Shown piece after piece: positions 35,822 through 43,583 of a DNA stretch of 64,000 nt. Location of the stretch: the NCBI RefSeq assembly GCF_038023995.1, contig NZ_CP150660.1:370501-434500 (forward strand). The letters are read 5' to 3'. The position numbers were made by a program, and so were the translations under genes. Below the pieces are notes generated by a model that was not told the DNA's origin, did not search any database, and worked only from the letters and a program-made list of their open reading frames with translations. The stretch's first letter is position 1. Every line of letters begins with the position of its first letter. The DNA is from Polaribacter atrinae (GTDB taxonomy: Bacteria; Bacteroidota; Bacteroidia; Flavobacteriales; Flavobacteriaceae).

Positions 35822-36154
35822 TTAAAAACTCTTTAATATATTAATAATTACTCCAGAATTCAAAGAACTTTCTAAAGCTCCATTGCAAAATCTATCATTT
35901 CTAAAAATAGCTGTTAAAAGCTTGCGTTTTGTTTCAAGATCTATTGTCGAATAATCAAATTCTTTATTTCTTAGGATGCTTCTTCCTTCATCCCAAGAAC
36001 TCCAATTAAACCCAATCATCCAACCTTGTTGACGAAACAATTTTGTAAAATCACTTACTATTTTTTCATCAACTTTATATAAGTTAGGGAAAACACCATT
36101 TTCAATTTTAGTTATATCAATAGATTCAATCACATTAGAAAGGTTAACTATCAT
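35822..36154 (-). CDS. DUF6508-like protein
   Basis: A 110-residue cytosolic protein. The signature GWMIGFNWSSWDEGRSIL and the C-terminal AIFRNDRFCNGALESSLNSG resemble the DUF6508 family, whose function is unknown. The ATG at 36154 (MIVNLSNVIES) is chosen because the 28 residues before it in the longer frame are hydrophobic/basic and unlike the family. Monocistronic and convergent with the exporter operon. Confidence 0.7.
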   Translation of the reverse strand: MIVNLSNVIESIDITKIENGVFPNLYKVDEKIVSDFTKLFRQQGWMIGFNWSSWDEGRSILRNKEFDYSTIDLETKRKLLTAIFRNDRFCNGALESSLNSGVIINILKSF

Positions 36155-36262
36155 GCTTTTTTTAATAAAGATAAAGCTAAAAACCAGTCGCTTATAAGCA
36201 TTCGTAAAAAAAGCAAAAAACTTTTTTATCCAAGGCAACCTTTTTAAAACATCTATAGTCTA

Positions 36263-36270
36263 TATATTTG
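36263..36270 (+). promoter_or_regulatory. TATATTTG -7 box upstream of the broken sigma-factor gene
   Basis: Exact TAnnTTTG match 30 bases before the TTG start at 36300, so the operon promoter appears intact although the first gene is broken. Confidence 0.6.
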
Positions 36271-36299
36271 TAAGGCTGTTAAAAAACGAAACGAGAGGC

Positions 36300-36861
36300 T
36301 TGAAAATTATATCATTACATAACAAAGAAAAATCGTTAATTAAAAAAGCAATTGACAACAATAGAGAAGCGCAACAATAATTGTTCGAGCAATTTTCGCC
36401 TAAAATGTTGGGTGTTTGTAGGCAATATGTAAAAGATTTGCATCACGCAGAAGATTTAATGTTACAAGGGTTTCTAAAAGTTTTTACCAACTTAGATAAA
36501 TTTAAACACGAAGGTAGTTTTGAAGGCTGGATTCGCAGAATTATGGTAAACACTTGTATTTCTTACCTCCGTAAAAAAGAATTTAATCGATCTATCTGAC
36601 GAAGAATATGTTTTTAACGACGCAGCTACAGAAAGTTTAGAAAACACATCGGTAGAAGATATTCAGAAATTGATAGATCAATTGCCAGAAGGTTACAAAA
36701 TGGTGTTTAATTTATACGCCATAGAAGGATATAAACATTCAGAAATTGCAGAGAAATTAGGCGTTTCTGAAAGTACATCAAAATCGCAGTTATTTAAAGC
36801 ACGTAAATTATTGCAACAGAATTATTACAAAATGAATAAAAGAATTCATGAAAACAAATAA
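36300..36861 (+). pseudogene. ECF-type RNA polymerase sigma factor, disrupted by a nonsense codon and a frameshift
   Basis: Reading from TTG at 36300 gives MKIISLHNKEKSLIKKA, then REAQQ followed by TAA at 36378-36380, where relatives read REAQQQLFEQ (one C-to-T change makes CAA into TAA). Beyond it the sigma region 2 is intact (MLGVCRQYVKDLHHAEDLML, GWIRRIMVNTCISYLRKK). In the six-A run at 36573-36578 the frame is lost: this frame ends at TGA 36597, while the next frame continues NLIDLSDEEYVFNDAATES and a full region 4 (LPEGYKMVFNLYAIEGYKHSEIAEKLGVSES). Removing one A restores the protein. Two independent lesions argue for a genuine pseudogene, though the A-run could be a sequencing error. 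The next gene starts inside its 3' end. Confidence 0.88.
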
Positions 36862-37675
36862 GTTAGACCATAGCATCAAAGAAAAGTTACAAAATAGAAC
36901 GATCAATCCATCGGCTTCTGCTTGGGAACGTCTGTCTGTACAATTAGATGAGCAACCAAAGCAAAAGAAAAAAGGTTGGTTCTTTTATGTAGGTGCTGCA
37001 GCAAGTATTTTATTATTAATTAGTATCGGTTTTCTTTTTCTGAATAAAAATGAAGATTTAAAACCATCAGAAATTATTGTTACAAACCCAATTGATACCA
37101 CTACTATTGATGCTAAAATTAACCAATTTATCAATGAAATTCCTGCTGAAAAAGCAATCGTTAAGGTTGATGAAGTAGAAGAGGAGCAAGTGGAAGTTGC
37201 TAATAAAAACGTTATTGCAAATAAGAATGTCATTCCGACAAAGGAGAAAACTAAAAAAACAATCAATAATACTGTTATAGCAAACAATAACAATAAGGCT
37301 ATTCCGACAACGGAGGAATCTATTATAAAAGTATCCGAAGCGTATCCGACGAAGGAGAAAACAATTAAAAAAGAATTCTTAAAACAAGACCCAAATAGTA
37401 GCATAAAAATTAATAGTGATGATTTGTTATTCGCGGTAACACATTCGTCTTCAGAGGTTAAAGAATACTACGCAAAGTATGATATTACGAGGGAAGATGT
37501 TTTAAGAACCATTAAAGGAGAACTTAAAAAAGGGAACCTTAAAGTGAATCCGAATGCTATTTTGGCTGAAGTAGAACGCTCTATTGGAGAAGAAGAGTTT
37601 CAGAATAATTTCTTAAATTCTTTAAAGAAAAGAGTAACAGATATTGCAACTGCTATTGCAAGTAGAAACGATTAA
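36848..37675 (+). CDS. Membrane protein partnered with the ECF sigma factor (anti-sigma-like)
   Basis: A 275-residue protein with a cytosolic N-terminus (about 1-42), one transmembrane helix (about 48-63) and a periplasmic part. The N-terminal KLDHSIKEKLQNRTINPSASAWERL pattern, in part, is common in flavobacterial proteins directly after ECF sigma genes and may act as an anti-sigma or structural partner. Residues 95-180 are low-complexity Lys/Asn/Thr/Ile sequence containing repeat-derived peptides such as VIPTKEKT and IPTTEES, from GTCATTCCGACAAAGGAG-like DNA. The start overlaps the sigma pseudogene by 14 bases; the C-terminal domain (about 190-275) is helical and looks intact. Confidence 0.65.
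   Translation: MKTNKLDHSIKEKLQNRTINPSASAWERLSVQLDEQPKQKKKGWFFYVGAAASILLLISIGFLFLNKNEDLKPSEIIVTNPIDTTTIDAKINQFINEIPAEKAIVKVDEVEEEQVEVANKNVIANKNVIPTKEKTKKTINNTVIANNNNKAIPTTEESIIKVSEAYPTKEKTIKKEFLKQDPNSSIKINSDDLLFAVTHSSSEVKEYYAKYDITREDVLRTIKGELKKGNLKVNPNAILAEVERSIGEEEFQNNFLNSLKKRVTDIATAIASRND
37227..37360. repeat. Repeat-derived coding segment with three CATTCCGACAAAGGAG-like units
   Basis: Units begin at about 37229, 37310 and 37344 and resemble the half-palindrome GTCATTCCGACGAAGGAG known from dispersed flavobacterial repeats. All lie in the same frame and are translated as VIPTKEK, AIPTTEE and AYPTKEK. Confidence 0.7.
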
Positions 37676-37778
37676 AAAGAAATACCTTAAGGAATAGTGA
37701 AATTAGAAGACGTTTTAATTGAAGCTATATTACCAAAGGGTTTTATCAAAAAAACAATAATTTTTAAAAACATATAAG

Positions 37779-38867
37779 ATGAAAAGAATACTACTAATAT
37801 TAGTGTTGTTTAGTACAACTATTGCCGTATCTCAAGAGAAAACATTTGAAAAAGAAGTGCGTAAAATTTCTAAAAGGATAGAACGTATTACAGAAAATCA
37901 AAAAGATTCTTTAAAATTAAAAGTAGTTGCTATTGATAAAAGATTAGAAAGCGGAGAAATTACAAAAACAACAGCCAATACTTTAAAAAGTGAAGTTGCT
38001 TCTTATCATGCTAGAAGAATAGAAGTGTTGGTAGGAGAGCAAGAGCGTTTGTTGCAATTATTAGTGCAAGATAAAACGAATGGTAAAATTGCTAGTGCAG
38101 AGGAATCAGATGAAGTTGATGAGGATGACAATACATTTACGGTAGGGAAAACTACTTTTCGATTAAACTTTAATAATGATGAAAATGAAGACAAAATTGA
38201 AAAGAGAGATAGAAGAATACAAAGAAGAACAACTTCTCAGTTTGTTTTTGCAATGGGTGTAAATAATGTATTGAAAGATCATGAGTTTTCTTCTTTAAAT
38301 GATTCTGATTACAAGTTTTGGCAATCTCATTTTTACGAATTAGGCTGGACATGGAAAACTCGTTTTACGAAAGAACCATCTCAATTGTACTTTAAATATG
38401 GTGTTTCTTTTCTTTGGAACAACTTGCGTTTAGAAAACAATAGTGTGCATGTAAAAAATGGAGATTTAACGGAAATTCAAGTTTTTGATGATAAATTATC
38501 AGAAAGTAGATTAAGACATGTACAAATGAATTTTCCGATGCATGTAGAATGGGATTTTTCTAAAAATAAAACCTATAAAGACGGAGTTAAAAGAGATAGA
38601 ACAAATAAATATGTTCGTTTAGGTCTTGGTGGTTTTGTAGGTTTTAAATTAGGTACAAGACAGTATTTAGAATATAAAGATGCAAATGCAGTAGCTATAG
38701 AAGAAATGCAGAAAGAAAACTACAATATGAATACTGTTAATTATGGACTAAGTGCTTATGTTGGTTATAGATCTACGAGTCTTTATGTAAAATATGATTT
38801 GAATCCTTTATTTAAAAACACCGAAATTAGAAACATTTCTATGGGAATTCGATTAGATTTAGATTAA
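37779..38867 (+). CDS. Outer-membrane beta-barrel protein with N-terminal coiled coil
   Basis: A 362-residue secreted protein with a signal peptide (MKRILLILVLFSTTIAVSQ). Residues 20-110 are a charged coiled coil (RKISKRIERITENQKDSLKL) followed by an acidic linker. From about 145 on, alternating strands with aromatic ends (FVFAMGVNNVL, FYELGWTWKTRF, YVRLGLGGFVGFKLG, NYGLSAYVGYRS) and a final strand NISMGIRLDLD indicate an 8-strand-class outer-membrane barrel. It closes the sigma factor-membrane partner-barrel unit, a common flavobacterial trio; function unknown. Confidence 0.75.
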   Translation: MKRILLILVLFSTTIAVSQEKTFEKEVRKISKRIERITENQKDSLKLKVVAIDKRLESGEITKTTANTLKSEVASYHARRIEVLVGEQERLLQLLVQDKTNGKIASAEESDEVDEDDNTFTVGKTTFRLNFNNDENEDKIEKRDRRIQRRTTSQFVFAMGVNNVLKDHEFSSLNDSDYKFWQSHFYELGWTWKTRFTKEPSQLYFKYGVSFLWNNLRLENNSVHVKNGDLTEIQVFDDKLSESRLRHVQMNFPMHVEWDFSKNKTYKDGVKRDRTNKYVRLGLGGFVGFKLGTRQYLEYKDANAVAIEEMQKENYNMNTVNYGLSAYVGYRSTSLYVKYDLNPLFKNTEIRNISMGIRLDLD

Positions 38868-39072
38868 ATCTTTAAGAATAATATTATAGCTGTCAGTTTT
38901 TTGTGATTTTTATTAAATATATGATAAAAAAACTCTTAGAATTTTTTATAAAACCATTTAAAAATAGATAAAAATAGGAGATTAGTAAAAATAACAGTTT
39001 TGAAATATTTTGTTAAATTACAAACAAAAAACAGTGTAAATTGACTTGCTTAAAACATCTAAATTAAGCAAT

Positions 39073-40173
39073 ATGAAAGTTGGGATTCCTAAAGAAATTA
39101 AGAATAACGAAAGTAGAGTTGGTATGACACCTGCAGGTGTTTTTGAGTTGACAAAAAGAGATCATACAGTTTATGTACAGTCAACAGCGGGAGAAGGAAG
39201 TGGTTTCTTTGACGCAGATTATATTAAGGTAGGAGCAACTATTTTACCTACAATAGAAGAAGTTTACAGTCAGAGTGAAATGATTGTAAAAGTAAAAGAA
39301 CCTATTGCATCAGAATATCCTTTAATAAAGGAAAATCAAATTGTTTTTACGTATTTTCATTTTGCATCATGCGAGCCTTTAACAAAAGCAATGATAGAAA
39401 GTAAATCTATTTGTATTGCTTACGAAACGGTAGAAGATAGCGAAGGAACTTTACCTTTATTAACACCAATGTCTGAGTTTGCAGGAAGAATGGCAATTCA
39501 GCAAGGTGCTAAATATTTAGAGAAGCCAATTAAAGGACGCGGTATTTTATTAGGTGGTGTACCAGGCGTTGCCCCAGGAAAAGTATTAATTTTAGGAGCA
39601 GGAGTTGTTGGAGTGCAAGCAGCAAAAATGGCAGCAGGATTAGGTGCTCATGTTACTATTATGGATATTAACATGAAACGTTTACGTTATGTAAATGATG
39701 TGTTACCAAACCATGTTACTACTGCTTTTTCTAGCGAGTATAGCATTAGACAATTAATTAAAACGCACGATTTAATTATTGGAGGTGTCTTAGTAAAAGG
39801 AGGAAAGGCTCCTAAATTAATTACTAGAGACATGCTTAAAGACATGCGTCCAGGAACTGTTGTAGTAGATGTTGCAGTAGATCAAGGTGGTTGTTTTGAA
39901 ACTACAAAAGCAACAACACATGAAGATCCTACATTTATTATAGATGACGTTGTACATTATTGTGTTGCAAATATGCCAGGAGCTGTACCTTATACTTCTA
40001 CAATTGCTTTAACAAATGTAACTTTACCTTATATTTTAAATATTGCCAACAAAGGATGGGAAGAAGCTTGTGCTACTGATGCATCTTTAGATAAAGGATT
40101 AAATATTGTAAAAGGAAAAATAGTATATAAAGAAATTAGTGAAGCTTTTCAATTAGAGGCTTTTGAAGCTTAA
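39073..40173 (+). CDS. ald: Alanine dehydrogenase
   Basis: NAD-dependent interconversion of L-alanine with pyruvate and ammonia. The 366-residue protein has the N-terminal MKVGIPKEIKNNESRVGMTP (catalytic Arg15) and the catalytic lysine/histidine region VKVKEP and FTYFHFA. The NAD-binding Rossmann motif VLILGAGVVGVQAAKMAAGL is near residue 170. ATG at 39073 is the start; the in-frame TTG 27 bases upstream adds residues not found in the family. Monocistronic with a downstream terminator. Confidence 0.96.
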   Translation: MKVGIPKEIKNNESRVGMTPAGVFELTKRDHTVYVQSTAGEGSGFFDADYIKVGATILPTIEEVYSQSEMIVKVKEPIASEYPLIKENQIVFTYFHFASCEPLTKAMIESKSICIAYETVEDSEGTLPLLTPMSEFAGRMAIQQGAKYLEKPIKGRGILLGGVPGVAPGKVLILGAGVVGVQAAKMAAGLGAHVTIMDINMKRLRYVNDVLPNHVTTAFSSEYSIRQLIKTHDLIIGGVLVKGGKAPKLITRDMLKDMRPGTVVVDVAVDQGGCFETTKATTHEDPTFIIDDVVHYCVANMPGAVPYTSTIALTNVTLPYILNIANKGWEEACATDASLDKGLNIVKGKIVYKEISEAFQLEAFEA

Positions 40174-40194
40174 TTTAAGTTAGCTTTTTTTAAT

Positions 40195-40236
40195 AAACCT
40201 CTAGTATTGTTTCAGTGTTTCAATCTAGAGGTTTTA
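40195..40236 (+). terminator. Intrinsic terminator of ald (AAACCTCTAG / CTAGAGGTTT)
   Basis: Perfect 10-base arms around a 20-base loop, followed by TTTTATTATA; 22 bases past the stop. Confidence 0.8.
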
Positions 40237-40404
40237 TTATATTTTTATCTATTTTTTTATTTAGATAAGAATTGTTTGTCTTGTACAAATAAGATTCTTA
40301 AAGAAAAAACAGCTATAACTCCTCTTTTAGCTTACAATTTTCACTTTTCCTATATAAAGGTTAAGAATAACTGCTATATATAACTCTAATTATAAAAAAG
40401 TTAT

Positions 40405-40412
40405 TATATTTG
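40405..40412 (+). promoter_or_regulatory. TATATTTG -7 box of the rpsF-rpsR-rplI operon
   Basis: Exact consensus match, 34 bases before the rpsF ATG. Confidence 0.7.
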
Positions 40413-40445
40413 CAGCCTTAAAAATAAACAATAAATATTTAATTT

Positions 40446-40787
40446 ATGAATCATTACGAAACTGTTTTCATTTTGAATCCCGTTTTATCTGATACTCAGA
40501 TAAAGGAGACAGTACAAAAATTCGAGGATTATTTAGTTTCCAAAGGAGCTGAAATGATCTCAAAAGAGAATTGGGGCTTAAAGAAATTAGCATATCCAAT
40601 CCAAAAGAAAAAAAGTGGTTTTTATCACTTATTAGAGTTTAAAATTGCTGGAGAAGAAATCTCTGCATATGAGTTAGAATTTAGAAGAGATGATAGCGTT
40701 ATGCGTTACCTAACTGTTAAATTAGACAAACATGCTGCTGCTTGGGCAAAAATTAGAACTGAACGTGTTAAATCTACAAAAAAATAA
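40446..40787 (+). CDS. rpsF: 30S ribosomal protein S6
   Basis: A 113-residue S6 protein of the small subunit central domain, which binds with S18. It opens MNHYETVFILNPVLSDTQIK and contains NWGLKKLAYPIQKKKSGFYHL, in part, plus the typical RRDDSVMRYLTVKL near residue 80. First gene of the rpsF-rpsR-rplI operon, a conserved order in Bacteroidota, where the single-strand-binding protein gene is located elsewhere. Three bases separate it from rpsR. Confidence 0.98.
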   Translation: MNHYETVFILNPVLSDTQIKETVQKFEDYLVSKGAEMISKENWGLKKLAYPIQKKKSGFYHLLEFKIAGEEISAYELEFRRDDSVMRYLTVKLDKHAAAWAKIRTERVKSTKK

Positions 40788-40790
40788 GAA

Positions 40791-41087
40791 ATGGCATCAA
40801 TAGAACAACAAGCAAAAGGCGGTAAATCTGCTGACGTTAGATATTTAACGCCATTAGATATAGACACTAAAAAAGAAGCAAAATACTGTAGATTTAAGAA
40901 GAAAGATATCAAGTATATCGATTTTAAAGATGCAGACTTCTTAATGTATTTAGTAAACGAACAAGGTAAAATTTTACCAAGACGTTTAACAGGAACTTCA
41001 TTAAAATATCAACGTAAAGTTGCGCAAGCAATTAAAAGAGCGCGTCATTTAGCGTTAATGCCTTACGTTGGAGATATGTTAAAATAA
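40791..41087 (+). CDS. rpsR: 30S ribosomal protein S18
   Basis: A 98-residue S18 protein. The conserved core includes [37 protein letters not shown] and the C-terminal [16 protein letters not shown] cysteine in the YCRF segment is the usual single conserved one. The N-terminal extension of about 20 residues ([12 protein letters not shown]) is typical of Bacteroidota, where S18 also has a role near the anti-Shine-Dalgarno end of 16S rRNA. It starts three bases after rpsF and ends 14 bases before rplI. Confidence 0.98.
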   Translation: MASIEQQAKGGKSADVRYLTPLDIDTKKEAKYCRFKKKDIKYIDFKDADFLMYLVNEQGKILPRRLTGTSLKYQRKVAQAIKRARHLALMPYVGDMLK

Positions 41088-41101
41088 TAAAGAGGTAGAA
41101 C

Positions 41102-41548
41102 ATGGAATTGATATTAAGACAAGACGTAGAAAATTTAGGATTTAAAGACGACATCGTTGAAGTGAAAAACGGATATGGTAGAAACTTTTTAATCCCTACA
41201 AAACAAGCAGTTTTAGCTACTTCATCTGCAAAGAAAGTTTTAGCAGAGAATTTAAAACAACGTGCTTACAAAGAAGCTAAATTAATTGAAGACGCTAATG
41301 TAATAGCAGAAACAGTTAAAGGATATGAAATTAAAATTGCATCTAAAGTTGGTTCAGGAGACAAATTATTTGGTTCTGTAAACAACATCGATTTAGCTGT
41401 AGCTCTTGCAAAAGCAGGAACAGACTTAGACAAGAAATTTATTAAAGTTGTTGGTGGTTCTGTAAAAAGATTAGGTAAATACGAAGCATCTGTAAGATTA
41501 CACAGAGCAGTAGTTGCTGAAATTTCTTTTGAAGTTGTTGCTGAATAA
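41102..41548 (+). CDS. rplI: 50S ribosomal protein L9
   Basis: A 148-residue L9 protein of the large subunit. The N-terminal RNA-binding domain MELILRQDVENLGFKDDIVE (residues 1-20) with GYGRNFLIPTKQAV is followed by the long connecting helix (about 45-75) and the C-terminal domain with GSGDKLFGSVNNIDLA. The protein is full length. Last gene of the operon, directly followed by a strong terminator. Confidence 0.98.
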   Translation: MELILRQDVENLGFKDDIVEVKNGYGRNFLIPTKQAVLATSSAKKVLAENLKQRAYKEAKLIEDANVIAETVKGYEIKIASKVGSGDKLFGSVNNIDLAVALAKAGTDLDKKFIKVVGGSVKRLGKYEASVRLHRAVVAEISFEVVAE

Positions 41549-41573
41549 GTAACTTTTTCTTAAAATTATTATG

Positions 41574-41606
41574 AAAAGCTCGTTAGAAATAACGAGCTTT
41601 TTTTTA
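41574..41606 (+). terminator. Intrinsic terminator of the rpsF-rpsR-rplI operon
   Basis: Stem AAAAGCTCGTTA / TAACGAGCTTTT closed by GAAA, with a T-run, 26 bases past the rplI stop. Confidence 0.93.
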
Positions 41607-41676
41607 GTTTAACCAAGCCCATTTTTAGAGGGAACTCATATTATTAAAGTCAACGCTATTTTTTATTAAATTTATT

Positions 41677-42147
41677 ATGAAATACAGACAACTGACCAAA
41701 GAACAATTTGAAAGTTTACATGAAGATTTTGCACGTTTTTTAGCAACTCAAAGTATCGATGTAATAGAATGGAATCAAATAAAAAAAGAGAACCCTAAAG
41801 TAGCAGAAGAAGAAATGAATGTTTTTTCTGATGTTGTTTGGGATGATGTACTAACAAAAACCAATTACGTAGAGCATTTTTCTAAAACTTCTGTAAACTT
41901 GTTTAAATGCGATGCAGAAGAGATACATAGAATTGCCATTAAAGTAAATTGGGATATTAATTTGTTAGAACAAAAAGGCTTTGAGTGGTTAATGCAAAAC
42001 CCCATGGATAATTCTGTAGAGATTTTTAGAGGCACAAAACCTTATAATAAAGACGATAGAAATACAGAGATTTTCGATTTAATAGAAAAAGGAAGTTCTA
42101 TTTCTAAAGGAGAGATTTATGAGTATTTCAGTCAGTTGGTTTCTTAA
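41677..42147 (+). CDS. DUF6495-type conserved protein
   Basis: A 156-residue soluble protein without signal or membrane helix, resembling the flavobacterial DUF6495 family. It starts MKYRQLTKEQFESLHEDFAR and has conserved-looking segments IEWNQIKKENP, VFSDVVWDDVL and LFKCDAEEIHRIAIKVN. Function unknown; the family is widespread in Flavobacteriia next to ribosomal or cell-envelope genes. It follows the rplI terminator by about 70 bases and is followed by a dispersed repeat and terminator. Confidence 0.75.
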   Translation: MKYRQLTKEQFESLHEDFARFLATQSIDVIEWNQIKKENPKVAEEEMNVFSDVVWDDVLTKTNYVEHFSKTSVNLFKCDAEEIHRIAIKVNWDINLLEQKGFEWLMQNPMDNSVEIFRGTKPYNKDDRNTEIFDLIEKGSSISKGEIYEYFSQLVS

Positions 42148-42157
42148 TTTTTTTAGA

Positions 42158-42235
42158 AGCCAATTCCTGCTTTCTCTACTCGCTTTTTTCGTGCCTCAAA
42201 AGAGCTCAAACAAACCGTTCAATCAGGGCTAAAAA
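42158..42235 (-). repeat. Dispersed intergenic repeat, copy 1 (GATTGAACGGTTTGTTTGAG family)
   Basis: Read on the minus strand, it contains GATTGAACGGTTTGTTTGAG, GCTCTTTTGA, GAAAAAAGCGAGTAG and GAAAGC in order, matching the plus-strand stretch at 56840-56920 almost base for base over its core. Both copies lie directly downstream of a plus-strand gene. No coding frame is evident. Confidence 0.8.
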
Positions 42236-42287
42236 TTTTGTTAGCTCTTTGTTTTTATAGAGAGTAAATTACATTTCTAATATTATT

Positions 42288-42325
42288 TAAAATCTGTCAG
42301 TTTTTTAAAAGCTGACAGATTTTTA
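42288..42325 (-). terminator. Intrinsic terminator (AAAATCTGTCAG / CTGACAGATTTT)
   Basis: Perfect 12-base arms with A- and T-rich ends, just past the sterol-desaturase stop on the minus strand; likely bidirectional. Confidence 0.88.
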
Positions 42326-42332
42326 TTTATTA

Positions 42333-43259
42333 CTAGTTCTCATTTAACAGTTTACGAGTTTGTTTAATGGTAAGTGTACTTCCATCGTGGCTCCAACCTG
42401 GTGCTGCAAATGCATACATAAATTTATGATACCAGTTCTTAGATTTTTTCATGTCATTCCAAATATCCTTGTATTCGTGTGTTAATATAACTAGAGGATT
42501 GTAAGAGTTCGGAGGAGTTGTTACACCATATTTAATTTCAATATTTTCATCAAACTCTTTAAAAGTTCCAAAAATTCTATCAAAAATGTTTAAAAATCCA
42601 CCATGATTTTTATCCATATATTCCATGTTTTGAGCATGATGTACTTGATGCATGGTGTGTGTGTTAAATATTTTATCTATAATACCTAATTTACCAATAT
42701 ATACGGTATGTAATTGAAACTGCCATAAAGCTTCTATACCTAAACAAACGACTAACATTGCTGGCGGAAAACCAATAGCAACAATCCACATATAAAAGAA
42801 AGGTTTGTAAAGAATGGTAAACCAACCATTTCTTACCGCGGTACCTAAATTAAAATTATCAGAAGAATGATGTACAATATGTGCTGCCCAAAGAAAACGG
42901 ACATTGTGGTTTTGTCTGTGAAACCAATAATAACTAAAATCGTCTAAAAGCTGACAAATAATCCAAATATACCAAGCATATCCAAAAGACTCATAACCCA
43001 TTATATTTGTGCGTACGCCATCTATAAGTGGATTAAATATATCGTACACAAAATTAAACAATACAATTGCAGCAATTGTTTTTGTTAAAGGCGCCAAAAT
43101 AGCCGAACCAATTCCCATGCTTAGACTTGCAGCTAAATCTTTCCATTTATAAAGTTTTTTGTTTTCTTCTTTTTTATGATGTTTGCTATACGCTAATTCT
43201 ACTAAAATTAGCCCCAAAAAACAAGGCACACCATATACTAGAGGGTTTGTGAAATCCAT
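42333..43259 (-). CDS. Sterol desaturase / fatty acid hydroxylase superfamily protein
   Basis: A 308-residue membrane di-iron protein. The eight-histidine signature is visible in clusters: YYWFHRQNHNVRFLWAAHIVHHSSD (in part; HRxxH and HxxHH) at about 113-137, and HTMHQVHHAQN near 205. Four to five membrane helices precede and flank it. Members hydroxylate or desaturate lipids, carotenoids or sterols; the substrate is unknown, with a lipid or hopanoid-like modification being the broad inference. Monocistronic; its start is divergent from the acyl-CoA synthetase across a 320-base spacer. Confidence 0.9.
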   Translation of the reverse strand: MDFTNPLVYGVPCFLGLILVELAYSKHHKKEENKKLYKWKDLAASLSMGIGSAILAPLTKTIAAIVLFNFVYDIFNPLIDGVRTNIMGYESFGYAWYIWIICQLLDDFSYYWFHRQNHNVRFLWAAHIVHHSSDNFNLGTAVRNGWFTILYKPFFYMWIVAIGFPPAMLVVCLGIEALWQFQLHTVYIGKLGIIDKIFNTHTMHQVHHAQNMEYMDKNHGGFLNIFDRIFGTFKEFDENIEIKYGVTTPPNSYNPLVILTHEYKDIWNDMKKSKNWYHKFMYAFAAPGWSHDGSTLTIKQTRKLLNEN

Positions 43260-43583
43260 TTACTATTTTTAATTTTTTATAAAACTAAGTTAAAATAAAG
43301 GAATAACTAAAGGTTTTAACGTTAGTTATCATTAAATGTTAAAATACGGTTAAAAAAGATAGATTTACAACTAAAAGTCACTTTAAAACCTTTACATTTT
43401 AATAAATATAATAGAAGAAGGGTAAAATTATGATCATCTTTATAATAGAAAAAACATGCATTCATTTTTATGATTACTTCAATGGAATATGGATAATCTA
43501 AAAGGTTATTTAGGTTCTAGTACTCTAAATATTCGTAAATTTGATGGTAATATCCTTATTTTAAAATAATCGTAAGATTAATT
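43260..43583. other. Divergent spacer between sterol desaturase and acyl-CoA synthetase genes
   Basis: About 320 A/T-rich bases, expected to contain both promoters; I could not fix either with confidence. A 26-codon ATG frame at 43489-43569 (MDNLKGYLGSSTLNIRKFDG, in part) ends 14 bases before the synthetase ATG; it could be a leader peptide or chance. Confidence 0.4.

Noticed and set aside
43489..43569. 26-codon frame before the acyl-CoA synthetase
   Set aside because: No promoter, no conservation evidence; kept only as a note in the spacer.
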